From an uncultured Clostridia bacterium (GTDB taxonomy: Bacteria; Bacillota; Clostridia; Christensenellales; CAG-917), in NCBI GenBank assembly GCA_934233745.1, contig CAKQGN010000001.1:372001-436000 (forward strand): a stretch of 64,000 nt of DNA, given 5' to 3'. This document shows positions 9,003-17,221 of the stretch, one piece after another. The notes under the pieces were generated by a model. That model was not told the DNA's origin. It saw only the letters and a program-made list of their open reading frames with translations, and ran no database searches. Position 1 is the first letter of the stretch; each line of letters starts with the position of its first letter. The position numbers and the translations under genes are program-made.

Positions 9003-12000
9003 TTACTCCATGGGTTTTATCATTGTATTGATGAAAGAGATTTCTTCCAATGTCAACTTGCATTTATCGCAGATTTGCTGATTTATTTCGTTTATGGTTT
9101 TTGAAAAATCAATAAGACTACTCGTGTCTGTATAATCCAAAATATCAGGCACAAATTTTGCGAGAGCGGATAAGGATTCATCAGACAACAAGAAGGCATA
9201 TTTAATAATTGGACAATTAGCATATTTGAAAAAGTTTTTGGCCTCTTGTTCTGTTTTAAAAGATTTTAATGCAACTCTTGCGCGTCCAAAAACACTGTGA
9301 TTATCAATTATCGCCATTTGATTATCCCTGCCTTCTTGACCGCCTGGATGAGCACTTGAAACTACAACTTGCCATTCATTTATATACCCAAGATTATTAG
9401 TGATCAAGCTTTTATTTATGACAAACCAACCGCTTCTTCCTGCAGGTCCTGCTTTATCATTTGTTAATACTTTTATATCATTGGGGCCTAAAGACTCTCC
9501 CTCAATATATTTTCTTGTTGCAACAAGATTTTTTTCGATAAAATCACTTTCAATTCCGAACAGAGATCTTGACAAAATACTTTTATGCAAATATTCTAAA
9601 TTATTAGATTCCACAAATTGTTTTATTTTGTTTGCAATGCTTATGTCTTGAGGGTTGATAAGCAGCAAATCGTCTCCTGGATTGGTTTGAATCACGGAAA
9701 GCTTGCTTCGGTCCGTGATATACTCATATTTAAATTCCTCCGAATCCTTATCTTTGTCCATTACGACAATAGAAATACCGTCAGAAATGTCAGTACATTC
9801 AAATACATCTTTTGACTTTGGATAAAAGATAACCTTGCTGAGATTTCTTGAATTTATCAACTGTTTACCAAATTCTTTTAATCCTTTTCCCGATTGATGA
9901 ATCCAACGGATGCCAGGGAAAATCAAAACTGAATATTTATTCGCTATTTGTTCAGATAGAATTTGAAAGTATTGAAAAATATTTGTCCGCGGGTTTTGTC
10001 CATTTGTATTGCTGTTATTTTTTGCTTCAGATTGATACGGAGGATTACCTACAACTGCTTCAAATTTTATCATATCGTTTTCTCCTTCGGTGAGGGTATC
10101 TGTCAATTTTATTGTATCGAACGGCTTGTTCTGCGTCAGCAACGCCTTGATCTTATCGTAATCGACGTTGTTATCCTTTTTGACTTCAAGTAAGTCGGTT
10201 GCTACAAATTCTTTTGCTATGTTTGCCACGTTTAACCCCAGCATTTCGTAAAGCTTTCGCGTGAGTTCATAACATACGGACGATTTTGGAATGATGTATA
10301 TGCTGTTTTTGACAATCTCTTCCGATACACCCAAAGCGCACATTTTTTTATAGAGCGCAACGGCATATTCGCCGGCAGTCCCTGCAATATCCAAAACTTT
10401 TCCGTTTGTTTGAGAGAGTGCTGTGTAGGTTTCATCGGGGATGAGGCTTACCATATCATCACAAATATTCGACGGCGTAACGACAATCGCATCGCCTAAT
10501 TTCCCGAATTTGTTTATTGCAACGGACGCTTTTTCTGCAGGGCTCAAAGTGTCGTCATTTGACAATTTGTTCAAATTTTGGATTTTATAATCCAAATCGC
10601 TTAGTACAAACTTGTTTGTTTGTTGATTCAGCAAAGAAAGAACTTCGACGTTTAAGCCCAGATTTTTGATTATTCTTGCATTATCTTCGGTGGTGCTTTT
10701 TACAATAATATCGGCAAGAGAAATCACCGTATCTTTTGTGATAAATGCAAATAGCAAAATCCTTGCGTAATAACTCTGAATCTTTTTCGACAAGCTTTGT
10801 TCTTTATTTTTTTGCTCGTCAATAGAAATAGGCTCGGCTTTAGTAGGATTGTCAGGATTATCTTTGTTGTTGGACGAATCTGGGATATTCATATCTTCGA
10901 CTTCTTCTTCGCCGTCTTCTTGTTCATGTGCGACAGTGGAAAGACCCGACTTTGAGCCGATTTCGTTCTCTTTTTCTATTGCGGAACGAATTGTGTCGTC
11001 GTTAAGAACGCTTAAATCGACGGGGACTTCCAATGCCTCGTCTTTTATACCTTTGTTCTTTTGATAATTGCTGACCGCTTCAAGAATGTCGCTTGCGACA
11101 ACTTTGACGATTTTATCTTTATTCAGCGTAATTATAGGAGAAATTTCCAACTCTTGTCGTATGCGTTTTTCGAGTTCGGTATTTCCGCCTGTTTCAACGT
11201 TTACATTATAGATTTTGGATTTTCTTTCTTGCATAGCGAACATTCTGTTCGGATCGAAATCGACGAGCAGAGTCTGCGGCTTCTTATTGAATTTTATCGT
11301 ATGTCCGTTGCTATCTGTATAAGTCGTAACATACTGATTTTGCAGGCGAAAAACTGCCTGATCATATTCTTGCGGTGATGCTGTATCTTTGAAAAACAGC
11401 ATCGTATCCCATTCGCGCACGGTGCTGCCTGTAAGCATACGATTGACCGTGAGCGTTATAGTCTTTTTGCCTTCAGATTCAAATTTTGCAATTGCTCGCT
11501 TTACATCTTCGGCTGTTTTATACTTATTGGGATTATCTACGCCGGATATGTTTACGATTTCATATTCGCCGAGATTTTTGAAATGTTTTTCGTTATTTTT
11601 AATTAACGCTTCTAATGCGTCACAAGATGCGCAATACGGCAAAACAATAACCATATGCCTGCACATTTTGCCTTCTTTGATTTTATCGTAATCAAGAAAA
11701 CCTAAAAGACAATCGTCCTCTTTACTTCCGTCAATAACCGAGAACAAATCCAATAGTTCTTCTTCATTTTCGAATAGTTTATGTGAGCCGTCATCTGCCT
11801 TTTTGATTGATTTGGGTTTGAAAAGAGCAGAAAAAGCATACGTTGTTCCGCTTGTTCTAAGACTTTCGAGTTTTTTGCGCGACGATTCGTTAGGTACAAA
11901 TGCAAAACGAACCATCTGCGGGAAACCATAATAAGGGTTCTCCCAATCTTCTTTCTTTTCTTCTTCGGGTAAAGCGAAATTTTCTTCGTCCCATTTCTTT

Positions 12001-13103
12001 TGGTCGTTTACTATATCCGTAAATTGGTAAAAAGCGATAATATCTTCTTTCGAAAATTCGCTTCCCATCAAAATGCGATACGGCGTTCCCGACAAATGAA
12101 TTGTATTTTTTGCTTTTAATACTTTGATTGCGGCATCCGCTTCGCTTGCTTCTACAAAATCGTCGGCATCCTTTTTATTCTTTGCGTCGGCAACGTAATT
12201 CGTCGCTCCTTTAAGAACTTCTCCGTATTTTTCTGCGCGTGCTCCGAAATGTGTTTCATCTACGAGCAATAAATCGATATCTTGTCCAAAGACTTCTTGA
12301 TGCTTGTTTTTTATGGCTTTGCCTTGCAAGTCTTGTAAGGTCAAAAAGACGACAACCTTTTTGCCCGACGATAATTTTTCGGTAATCAAATGATTGTTTC
12401 GCAATAAATTTTTCGCCGAAATAAAATCATAATCTGCAAAAAGAACGTGACTTTCGACCGTCTTTTTCCATTCGGACAAAACGTCGGCTTTTGCCGATAC
12501 GACAACCACCAAACTATCATTATTCGCAACGGCGCAGCACATAGAAGTGAACGACTTGCCGAAACGCATTACGGCATACATCAATAAATTGTGGCGGTCG
12601 TCTGCAACTGCCTTTTTGAATGCCTTAACCGTATCTTCCTGATTCGGACGCAATGGATAAGTTTCCGTGCGCTGAAAAGCCATATCTTCCGGTTTAAGCG
12701 TTTCCGCATTATAAAAAGAGTATTTTTGTGTTTTTGCCGAAAAATCTCTTTTTATATCTTCAATAGCTTCTTCCAAATCTTCGACGGAAGCATCCTTGAA
12801 AAACTCTTTCGAATAATATACATCGGCAGGAATATCTGAAAGAAGAAGCCTTATTCTGCTTTTTTCGGTTTCTAAGAATTTATGTACTGCAAAATCGCGA
12901 AAATAAACATCATCGATTTTCGCAATAGAATCAAACTCCTTTTTTAATGTGGGGAAATACGCTTCCCATTCTTTTAATCTGACGGACACAGGACGATACG
13001 TATCGCCGACCTTCAGATAATTAGGAATTGTATTCGTCGAAAACGCATAGATATGAGGCTCTACGCGCCCAATGATTATTTCGTCCAAAAGCGAGTAATC
13101 CAT
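9003..13103 (-). CDS. GIY-YIG-like nuclease / SF2 helicase / N6-adenine methyltransferase fusion (restriction-modification enzyme)
   Basis: This 1366-aa protein combines several modules. Residues ~16-105 look like a GIY-YIG endonuclease of the T5orf172 kind: HIYAFST, YLKVGDT, Arg in VSVRLKEW, VHKFLE and YYSKEFF. Residues ~150-620 are an SF2 helicase: RFGKS near 179, VDETHFG near 280, SGTPYR, a motif V/VI block with TVNRMLTGST and QAVFRLQNQ near 585. A hydrophilic linker (~690-750) follows. Then comes a methyltransferase: VLDIAGTAG near 902 as motif I and NPPY near 1020 as motif IV, and a C-terminal part that would read the target. Single-chain nuclease-helicase-methylase enzymes are known (type ISP, LlaGI), usually with an Mrr nuclease. 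An AGGA site precedes the ATG. The gene begins 14 bases after the subunit-M gene ends. The last ~1.1 kb appears more AT-rich than the rest. Confidence 0.85.
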   Translation of the reverse strand: MDYSLLDEIIIGRVEPHIYAFSTNTIPNYLKVGDTYRPVSVRLKEWEAYFPTLKKEFDSIAKIDDVYFRDFAVHKFLETEKSRIRLLLSDIPADVYYSKEFFKDASVEDLEEAIEDIKRDFSAKTQKYSFYNAETLKPEDMAFQRTETYPLRPNQEDTVKAFKKAVADDRHNLLMYAVMRFGKSFTSMCCAVANNDSLVVVVSAKADVLSEWKKTVESHVLFADYDFISAKNLLRNNHLITEKLSSGKKVVVFLTLQDLQGKAIKNKHQEVFGQDIDLLLVDETHFGARAEKYGEVLKGATNYVADAKNKKDADDFVEASEADAAIKVLKAKNTIHLSGTPYRILMGSEFSKEDIIAFYQFTDIVNDQKKWDEENFALPEEEKKEDWENPYYGFPQMVRFAFVPNESSRKKLESLRTSGTTYAFSALFKPKSIKKADDGSHKLFENEEELLDLFSVIDGSKEDDCLLGFLDYDKIKEGKMCRHMVIVLPYCASCDALEALIKNNEKHFKNLGEYEIVNISGVDNPNKYKTAEDVKRAIAKFESEGKKTITLTVNRMLTGSTVREWDTMLFFKDTASPQEYDQAVFRLQNQYVTTYTDSNGHTIKFNKKPQTLLVDFDPNRMFAMQERKSKIYNVNVETGGNTELEKRIRQELEISPIITLNKDKIVKVVASDILEAVSNYQKNKGIKDEALEVPVDLSVLNDDTIRSAIEKENEIGSKSGLSTVAHEQEDGEEEVEDMNIPDSSNNKDNPDNPTKAEPISIDEQKNKEQSLSKKIQSYYARILLFAFITKDTVISLADIIVKSTTEDNARIIKNLGLNVEVLSLLNQQTNKFVLSDLDYKIQNLNKLSNDDTLSPAEKASVAINKFGKLGDAIVVTPSNICDDMVSLIPDETYTALSQTNGKVLDIAGTAGEYAVALYKKMCALGVSEEIVKNSIYIIPKSSVCYELTRKLYEMLGLNVANIAKEFVATDLLEVKKDNNVDYDKIKALLTQNKPFDTIKLTDTLTEGENDMIKFEAVVGNPPYQSEAKNNSNTNGQNPRTNIFQYFQILSEQIANKYSVLIFPGIRWIHQSGKGLKEFGKQLINSRNLSKVIFYPKSKDVFECTDISDGISIVVMDKDKDSEEFKYEYITDRSKLSVIQTNPGDDLLLINPQDISIANKIKQFVESNNLEYLHKSILSRSLFGIESDFIEKNLVATRKYIEGESLGPNDIKVLTNDKAGPAGRSGWFVINKSLITNNLGYINEWQVVVSSAHPGGQEGRDNQMAIIDNHSVFGRARVALKSFKTEQEAKNFFKYANCPIIKYAFLLSDESLSALAKFVPDILDYTDTSSLIDFSKTINEINQQICDKCKLTLEEISFINTMIKPME

Positions 13104-13117
13104 GTCGTTTCCTGTCC

Positions 13118-14083
13118 TTACCTTTTGATTAGACTGACAAATTTAACTCTTTTATTTGTCGACCAGTCCATGATATAGCAATAGATACCGTTATGTTTAT
13201 TGGGGGTGTTTGTTTTACAACCTTCACATTCCATTTTGTGATGCTCCTCGCCGAACAGCGTATATACTGTTTCGTCAACGGATTTGCAACTGTTTGGAAT
13301 TACATATTTCAAACCGTCCATTTGCCAAATGTTCCAAGAAATTATCTCTGCGAAGTCAATGAGGTATTCGGTGATGGGAGAAAGCCCGAATTTATCTGTG
13401 TAGTAGTCGATAAAAGTGCGTAAAAGATTTTCACGAGCAAGCAGAACATTGTCGCCTTGCCAATCGAATCCATAGACACTTTTGAACGCAATTTTTGCCC
13501 ATTCAACCCATTCTTGCTCGCCATCGACGTTTTCAGAAATGACGCGAAGTTTTCTGTCAAGTAACCCGATTCTTTCTTTTATAGCAATTATATTGCCGGT
13601 TACAGTATCATAACGACTGACAAGATAAGGAGCTTCTCCACAAGTTATCTCAAGGCGATTTTCTTTAACGTAGTCTTGCCATGATTTTCCTTCGGGGAAA
13701 GTTATTCTCTCAAGATTAACAATCCACCCTTTATCTGTTTCGGTGTTGAATACATTTCCTTTTCCAAACCAAGCATCATCAATAAGGTTATTTTGCGCAT
13801 TACAAATCCATGATGGGGTAAAAACCTCGGCTTTGTCTTTAACACGTGATGCTTGTTCTTTTTTTGATTTTTCAACACGCGGCTTTATAACGCTGCCATT
13901 GCGTTTTATGATTGCATTGCTTGTTATATGATCGTATGATTGGTATCCAACTCCTCTTGACGCGTAATTATCTGTCGCCCAAATCAAGTTCTTTTTGGAC
14001 GAGTGGTCTATAAGCAGTGCTTCGAGCAACTTGCTGTCAAGTTTAAAAATATTCGTTTCCTTGATGTCAATATTATAGTTCAT
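13118..14083 (-). CDS. Restriction endonuclease 'subunit M'-like protein with degenerate methylase motifs
   Basis: This 321-aa protein is first in the operon. An EVFTPSWICNAQN block near residue 88 resembles the TP-x-W segment that begins many N6-adenine methylases. However the SAM-binding glycine loop is replaced by ITCGEAPYLVSRYD, and a later YGFDWQGDNVLLARENLL segment looks like the acidic loop region. No NPPY motif is present, so it may bind DNA or SAM without methylating, or may assist the large enzyme downstream. A Cys pair lies near the C terminus (CEGCKTN). Similar proteins are annotated as 'restriction endonuclease subunit M' next to helicase-methylase fusions. A GAGG site precedes the ATG. 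Confidence 0.7.
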   Translation of the reverse strand: MNYNIDIKETNIFKLDSKLLEALLIDHSSKKNLIWATDNYASRGVGYQSYDHITSNAIIKRNGSVIKPRVEKSKKEQASRVKDKAEVFTPSWICNAQNNLIDDAWFGKGNVFNTETDKGWIVNLERITFPEGKSWQDYVKENRLEITCGEAPYLVSRYDTVTGNIIAIKERIGLLDRKLRVISENVDGEQEWVEWAKIAFKSVYGFDWQGDNVLLARENLLRTFIDYYTDKFGLSPITEYLIDFAEIISWNIWQMDGLKYVIPNSCKSVDETVYTLFGEEHHKMECEGCKTNTPNKHNGIYCYIMDWSTNKRVKFVSLIKR

Positions 14084-14149
14084 TATTTATCCTCAATGCT
14101 AATCGGTAGGGAAGCGCAATAGAAATGCACTGACTAACTATTAAAATGT

Positions 14150-14178
14150 ATAATAACATAATAGACGCCAAAAATCAA
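14150..14178 (-). promoter_or_regulatory. Promoter of the four-gene minus-strand operon
   Basis: Read on the minus strand: TTGATT (14178-14173), 17-base spacer, TATTAT (14155-14150). It lies about 65 bases before the subunit-M start and is the only good promoter match before the operon. Confidence 0.55.
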
Positions 14179-14229
14179 GATGGTTAGCAGTTGCGTTTAA
14201 TAAAAGATAAGGCTTTTTAGATTTGCCTG

Positions 14230-14295
14230 TTAGACGTGCCGTAGTCTTTGATACAAGTGCGCACGCGTACGCGCGCGCAAGACTACGGCACGTCT
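14230..14295. repeat. Right flanking 38-bp repeat forming a 17-bp hairpin around a Z-DNA-like tract
   Basis: Positions 14230-14267 are a perfect copy of 1267-1304. The arm 14232-14248 is a perfect 17-base inverted match to 14279-14295. The 30-base loop contains about 23 bases of strict purine-pyrimidine alternation rich in GC. On the left side of the island the arm occurs as direct repeats instead. The element could be a recombination site, a cruciform or a strong transcription boundary upstream of the operon. Confidence 0.85.
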
Positions 14296-14363
14296 TTGCA
14301 TAAAAACAAACCCAAATCCGCAAAAGGCGGCACGGAGCGGAGCGAGGTTTCGCGCTAACCCGC

Positions 14364-14758
14364 TTGGCGAAATCCTCGCTTATCCGCCATGCCGTTGCCG
14401 TCGCTTTTTCTTGCGGTTTTCTTGGGTATTTTGTATATTGCAAAATCTCGTTTGCCGTTTCGTTCTTTTGTGTTGCGTAGGCGTTGCACTATTGTTCCGC
14501 AATCATATTTTCATTATCAAATTTGTGTTCAAATCACGTTCCGTTATTGTTTCAAATTTGTCCAAATCACGCACAACAGTGTTCTTGTTTGTTCATTCGT
14601 CTATGTTTACGATGTGTATTGTTCACAACACGAAATAAGTGTAGCGAGTACGGATAAGTCTGGGTAGAGTGCGGACAAGTGTTGGAAAAGTACGGTCGAG
14701 TCTTGAAACTGTCCTACTAATATCCAAAAGTGTCCGGATGAAGTCTGTGTACAACGCC
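14364..14758. repeat. Right copy of the long direct repeat, upstream of the intact recombinase
   Basis: Counterpart of 1-394. It includes the three 21-bp units (14646-14708). Together with the recombinase gene it forms the complete version of the module that is internally deleted at the left side of the island. No gene in it is supported. Confidence 0.85.
14646..14708. repeat. Three imperfect 21-bp tandem repeats (iteron-like), right copy
   Basis: Units start at 14646, 14667 and 14688 and match the array at 282-344 in number, spacing and core. Conservation of all three units in both copies argues for a function. Confidence 0.6.
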
Positions 14759-14902
14759 ATTCCCGCTGTGTTATGAATAAAACCGCAAGACCGAGAAAAA
14801 GAGGTAAAGCTTATGTAGCAACCAAGTCCGTGAAAGTCAAATCTTCGTCTTTACTTCCTTTTCCGTCCTTGCAAAAAACACTAAAAAAAGGAGGTAATGC
14901 CA

Positions 14903-15082
14903 TTGAAGAGAAAACAAGTTCAACTCAAAGTAACAACCGTCGGCGAGCCGGATATCTGCAAATTGAGCGAGAGCGAACGAAAGGCGTTCTACGTTTCAAT
15001 GCTTATGCGGATTTTGGATAAACGCCGTCAGCAATTGGAAGAGCAGTCCGCAAATGAGCATAATTGCAAAACAGCAAGTTGA
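14903..15082 (+). CDS. Small conserved-type ORF upstream of the serine recombinase
   Basis: This 59-aa charged, helical protein of unknown function starts KRKQVQLKVTT and has a C-terminal coiled-coil-like part (LDKRRQQLEEQ). The choice of start rests on the strong GGAGG at 14890-14894. TTG 14903 is 8 bases downstream, whereas ATG 14897 would be only 2 bases away. Small ORFs of this kind are common just before large serine recombinases in clostridial elements, so it may be an accessory or regulatory factor; no domain can be named. Confidence 0.55.
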   Translation: MKRKQVQLKVTTVGEPDICKLSESERKAFYVSMLMRILDKRRQQLEEQSANEHNCKTAS

Positions 15083-15370
15083 TATATGCAAAACAGCCAT
15101 ATTAACTTTGCGTTGTGTAAAATTGTGTTCAAATTAAACTGCGTCATCAATCGTCGCAACATCAATAAGAATACTATGAAAACAAAATTATTTTATCGTC
15201 TTTCGCATCGGGAGCGTAAACGAAAACTGCGGTTTGTCAAGGGTAAAATGTAGTGCCTTCCGCACCTCTTGACAAACCTATAAAACCACTATGATATAGA
15301 CAATATCGTTTCCGTTTTTCTCTCTCTTGTCGAAAGACAAATCAATCGTAAAAGGAGAAAGAAAAACAAT
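15083..15370. other. Leader region of the recombinase gene
   Basis: No gene is seen. It holds an 11-bp perfect inverted repeat (15231-15241 and 15268-15278), the recombinase promoter and a good ribosome binding site (GGAG near 15354). Confidence 0.6.
15231..15297 (+). promoter_or_regulatory. Recombinase promoter overlapped by an inverted repeat
   Basis: TTGACA at 15269-15274 is followed by a poorer -10 (TGATAT at 17-base spacing or TATGAT at 15). The -35 lies inside the right arm of the 11-bp inverted repeat 15231-15241/15268-15278, so a dimeric repressor bound there could block transcription. The repeat might instead be part of an attachment site. Confidence 0.5.
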
Positions 15371-16873
15371 ATGAAAACAGCAGCAATATACGCAAGATAC
15401 TCTTGCGAAAACCAAACAGAACAGTCCATCGAAGGACAGTTGAGAGTGTGTCAGGAATACGCCGCTAGCCTTGGCATTCTCATCGTTGAAACTTACATAG
15501 ACAGAGCGATGTCGGGTACAAATGACAATCGTGCGGCATTTCAGCAAATGCTAAAAGACAGCAGCAAAAAGCAATTTCAGTTTGTAATCGTTTACAAATT
15601 AGACCGATTCGCACGCAACAAAGTCGAATCCGTTATCAACAAAAAGACGTTGCAAGACAACGGAGTGTCACTCTTATCCGCAATGGAACGTATTACGGAT
15701 ACACCCGAAGGACATATGATGGAAACAATACTCGAAGGTTTCAATCAATACTTCTCGGAAGAGTTGGCGCAGAAAGTGAAAAGAGGCATGCGAGAAACAA
15801 GACTTAAAGGCTTGTATCAAGGCGGTGGCGTGCCGTACGGATATAAAGTTGAAGGTCGCAAAGTCGTTATAGACGAAAGCGCAGCCGAGATTGTGAGATA
15901 CGCTTTTCAGGAATACTCAAAAGGCGCATTCGTATTGGAAATTATAGATACGTTGCACAAGAAAGGATTGTTGTACAAGGGCAAGCCTTTCCCGAGAAAT
16001 CTTTTATACCATGTGCTGCGCAATGAAAAATACACGGGCTCATATAAATGCAGAGATGAAGTCGTGGATAATATATATCCGCAAATCATACCCGTCGAGT
16101 TATTCCAAAAGGTCGGAGCAAGGCTAGAAAAGAACAGATACGGCAAACGCAGTTTCGAAGCGACATATTTGCTGAAATTCAAAGCAAAATGCGGATGTTG
16201 CGGAATGCCGATGTATTCGGAGACGGGAACGGCATCAAACGGCGAAACAAACAGATACTATAAATGCGCCGGCAAAAAGAAATATCACAACGGTTGCACG
16301 AAAAGTCAAGTGCGCAAAGAGTACCTAGAAGATATTGTCGTAAACGCAATCATAGATGAGTTGAATCGACCGGGCGCAATAGAGTATATAACGAAGAAAC
16401 TTCTCGAAGCGCAGGAAGAAAACATAAAGAACAATTCAACCGTGAACGCACTTTTGAAAGAGAAAACTAAGATAGACAAACAACTCGAAAACATCGCCAA
16501 CGCCATACAAAACGGAATTGTGTCGAAAACAACCGCAAAACGATTGCAAGACCTTGAAGAACAACAAGAGAAACTTGAGCGAGAAATATTGATAGAACAG
16601 AGCAAACAGGCAACGCCACTGACAAGAGCGCAGATAAAAGAGTTTTATTCGGACGCGCTAGAAATGGAACCGCGAATGCTCATTGAGTATCTTGTCAAAG
16701 AAGTGATAATGTACGATGATAAAATACAAATAATATTCAAATCCCCGATAAACACCGTCCCCGACGAAGATCGGGGATTTTTATTATCCGCAAATTTTTG
16801 CAAACCGAAAAAGGTAATATCGTCCCGTTCGTCCACAAAGCGCAAAATATTGGTTGAGATAAGGGTGGAATAG
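15371..16873 (+). CDS. Large serine recombinase
   Basis: The 500-aa protein has an N-terminal resolvase domain with the catalytic serine at residue 11 (IYARYSCEN) and the LDRFAR motif near residue 76. It is followed by a recombinase domain (PYGYKVEGR), and a zinc beta-ribbon near residues 276-310 (CGCCG then YYKC and NGC). The final part is a long coiled coil (residues ~355-440) of the type that controls integration versus excision. It catalyses site-specific strand exchange through a phosphoserine intermediate and probably moved this island. The length is usual for transposon/prophage-type enzymes. The start is ATG 15371 with an AAAGGAGA site about 8 bases upstream. A deleted relative lies at 392-835. 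Confidence 0.95.
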   Translation: MKTAAIYARYSCENQTEQSIEGQLRVCQEYAASLGILIVETYIDRAMSGTNDNRAAFQQMLKDSSKKQFQFVIVYKLDRFARNKVESVINKKTLQDNGVSLLSAMERITDTPEGHMMETILEGFNQYFSEELAQKVKRGMRETRLKGLYQGGGVPYGYKVEGRKVVIDESAAEIVRYAFQEYSKGAFVLEIIDTLHKKGLLYKGKPFPRNLLYHVLRNEKYTGSYKCRDEVVDNIYPQIIPVELFQKVGARLEKNRYGKRSFEATYLLKFKAKCGCCGMPMYSETGTASNGETNRYYKCAGKKKYHNGCTKSQVRKEYLEDIVVNAIIDELNRPGAIEYITKKLLEAQEENIKNNSTVNALLKEKTKIDKQLENIANAIQNGIVSKTTAKRLQDLEEQQEKLEREILIEQSKQATPLTRAQIKEFYSDALEMEPRMLIEYLVKEVIMYDDKIQIIFKSPINTVPDEDRGFLLSANFCKPKKVISSRSSTKRKILVEIRVE

Positions 16874-16903
16874 CGCAAAACACCCCGAAAACGACAAAAA
16901 AAT

Positions 16904-16937
16904 AATAACCTAACTTGCAAATTCAAGTTAGGTTATT
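16904..16937 (-). terminator. Terminator of the tRNA cluster (and of the recombinase)
   Basis: Perfect 14-bp stem (16904-16917 with 16924-16937). On the minus strand it follows the CCA end of tRNA-Lys directly and runs into a T tract, the layout of a rho-independent terminator. It also sits just behind the plus-strand recombinase. Confidence 0.8.
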
Positions 16938-16939
16938 CG

Positions 16940-17015
16940 TGGTGACCCACCGGAGATTCGAACTCCGGACCATCGCATTAAAAGTGCGGTGCTCTACCGG
17001 CTGAGCTAGTGAGTC
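16940..17015 (-). tRNA. tRNA-Lys (anticodon TTT)
   Basis: Full cloverleaf on the minus strand: 7-bp acceptor with one G-U pair, anticodon loop CTTTTAA, TTCGAAT T-loop and an encoded CCA (16940-16942). It is the last gene of the cluster and its 3' end abuts the mobile island. Confidence 0.95.
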
Positions 17016-17017
17016 AT

Positions 17018-17092
17018 TGGCAGGGGTAGCTGGATTTGAACCAACGAATGCCAGAATCAAAATCTGGTGCCTTACCGCTTGGCGATACCCCT
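17018..17092 (-). tRNA. tRNA-Gln (anticodon TTG)
   Basis: Cloverleaf on the minus strand with acceptor AGGGGTA/TACCCCT, anticodon loop TTTTGAT, T-loop TTCAAAT and encoded CCA. It lies 2 bases upstream of tRNA-Lys. Confidence 0.95.
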
Positions 17093-17221
17093 ACAACGCA
17101 GTCTATCTTATCACCAAAACAAACTTTTTGCAACAAATATTCTGCACTTTTTTGGCAACTGCAAAACTTTTTTGCAATTGACAGATTAATATATCGACCT
17201 ATTGTAAGGTTTGATAACCAA

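Noticed and set aside
14773..15021. 82-aa ORF overlapping the small recombinase-upstream ORF
   Set aside because: Different frame from the one with the GGAGG-TTG start, Lys/Arg/Ser-rich shadow composition and no ribosome binding site.
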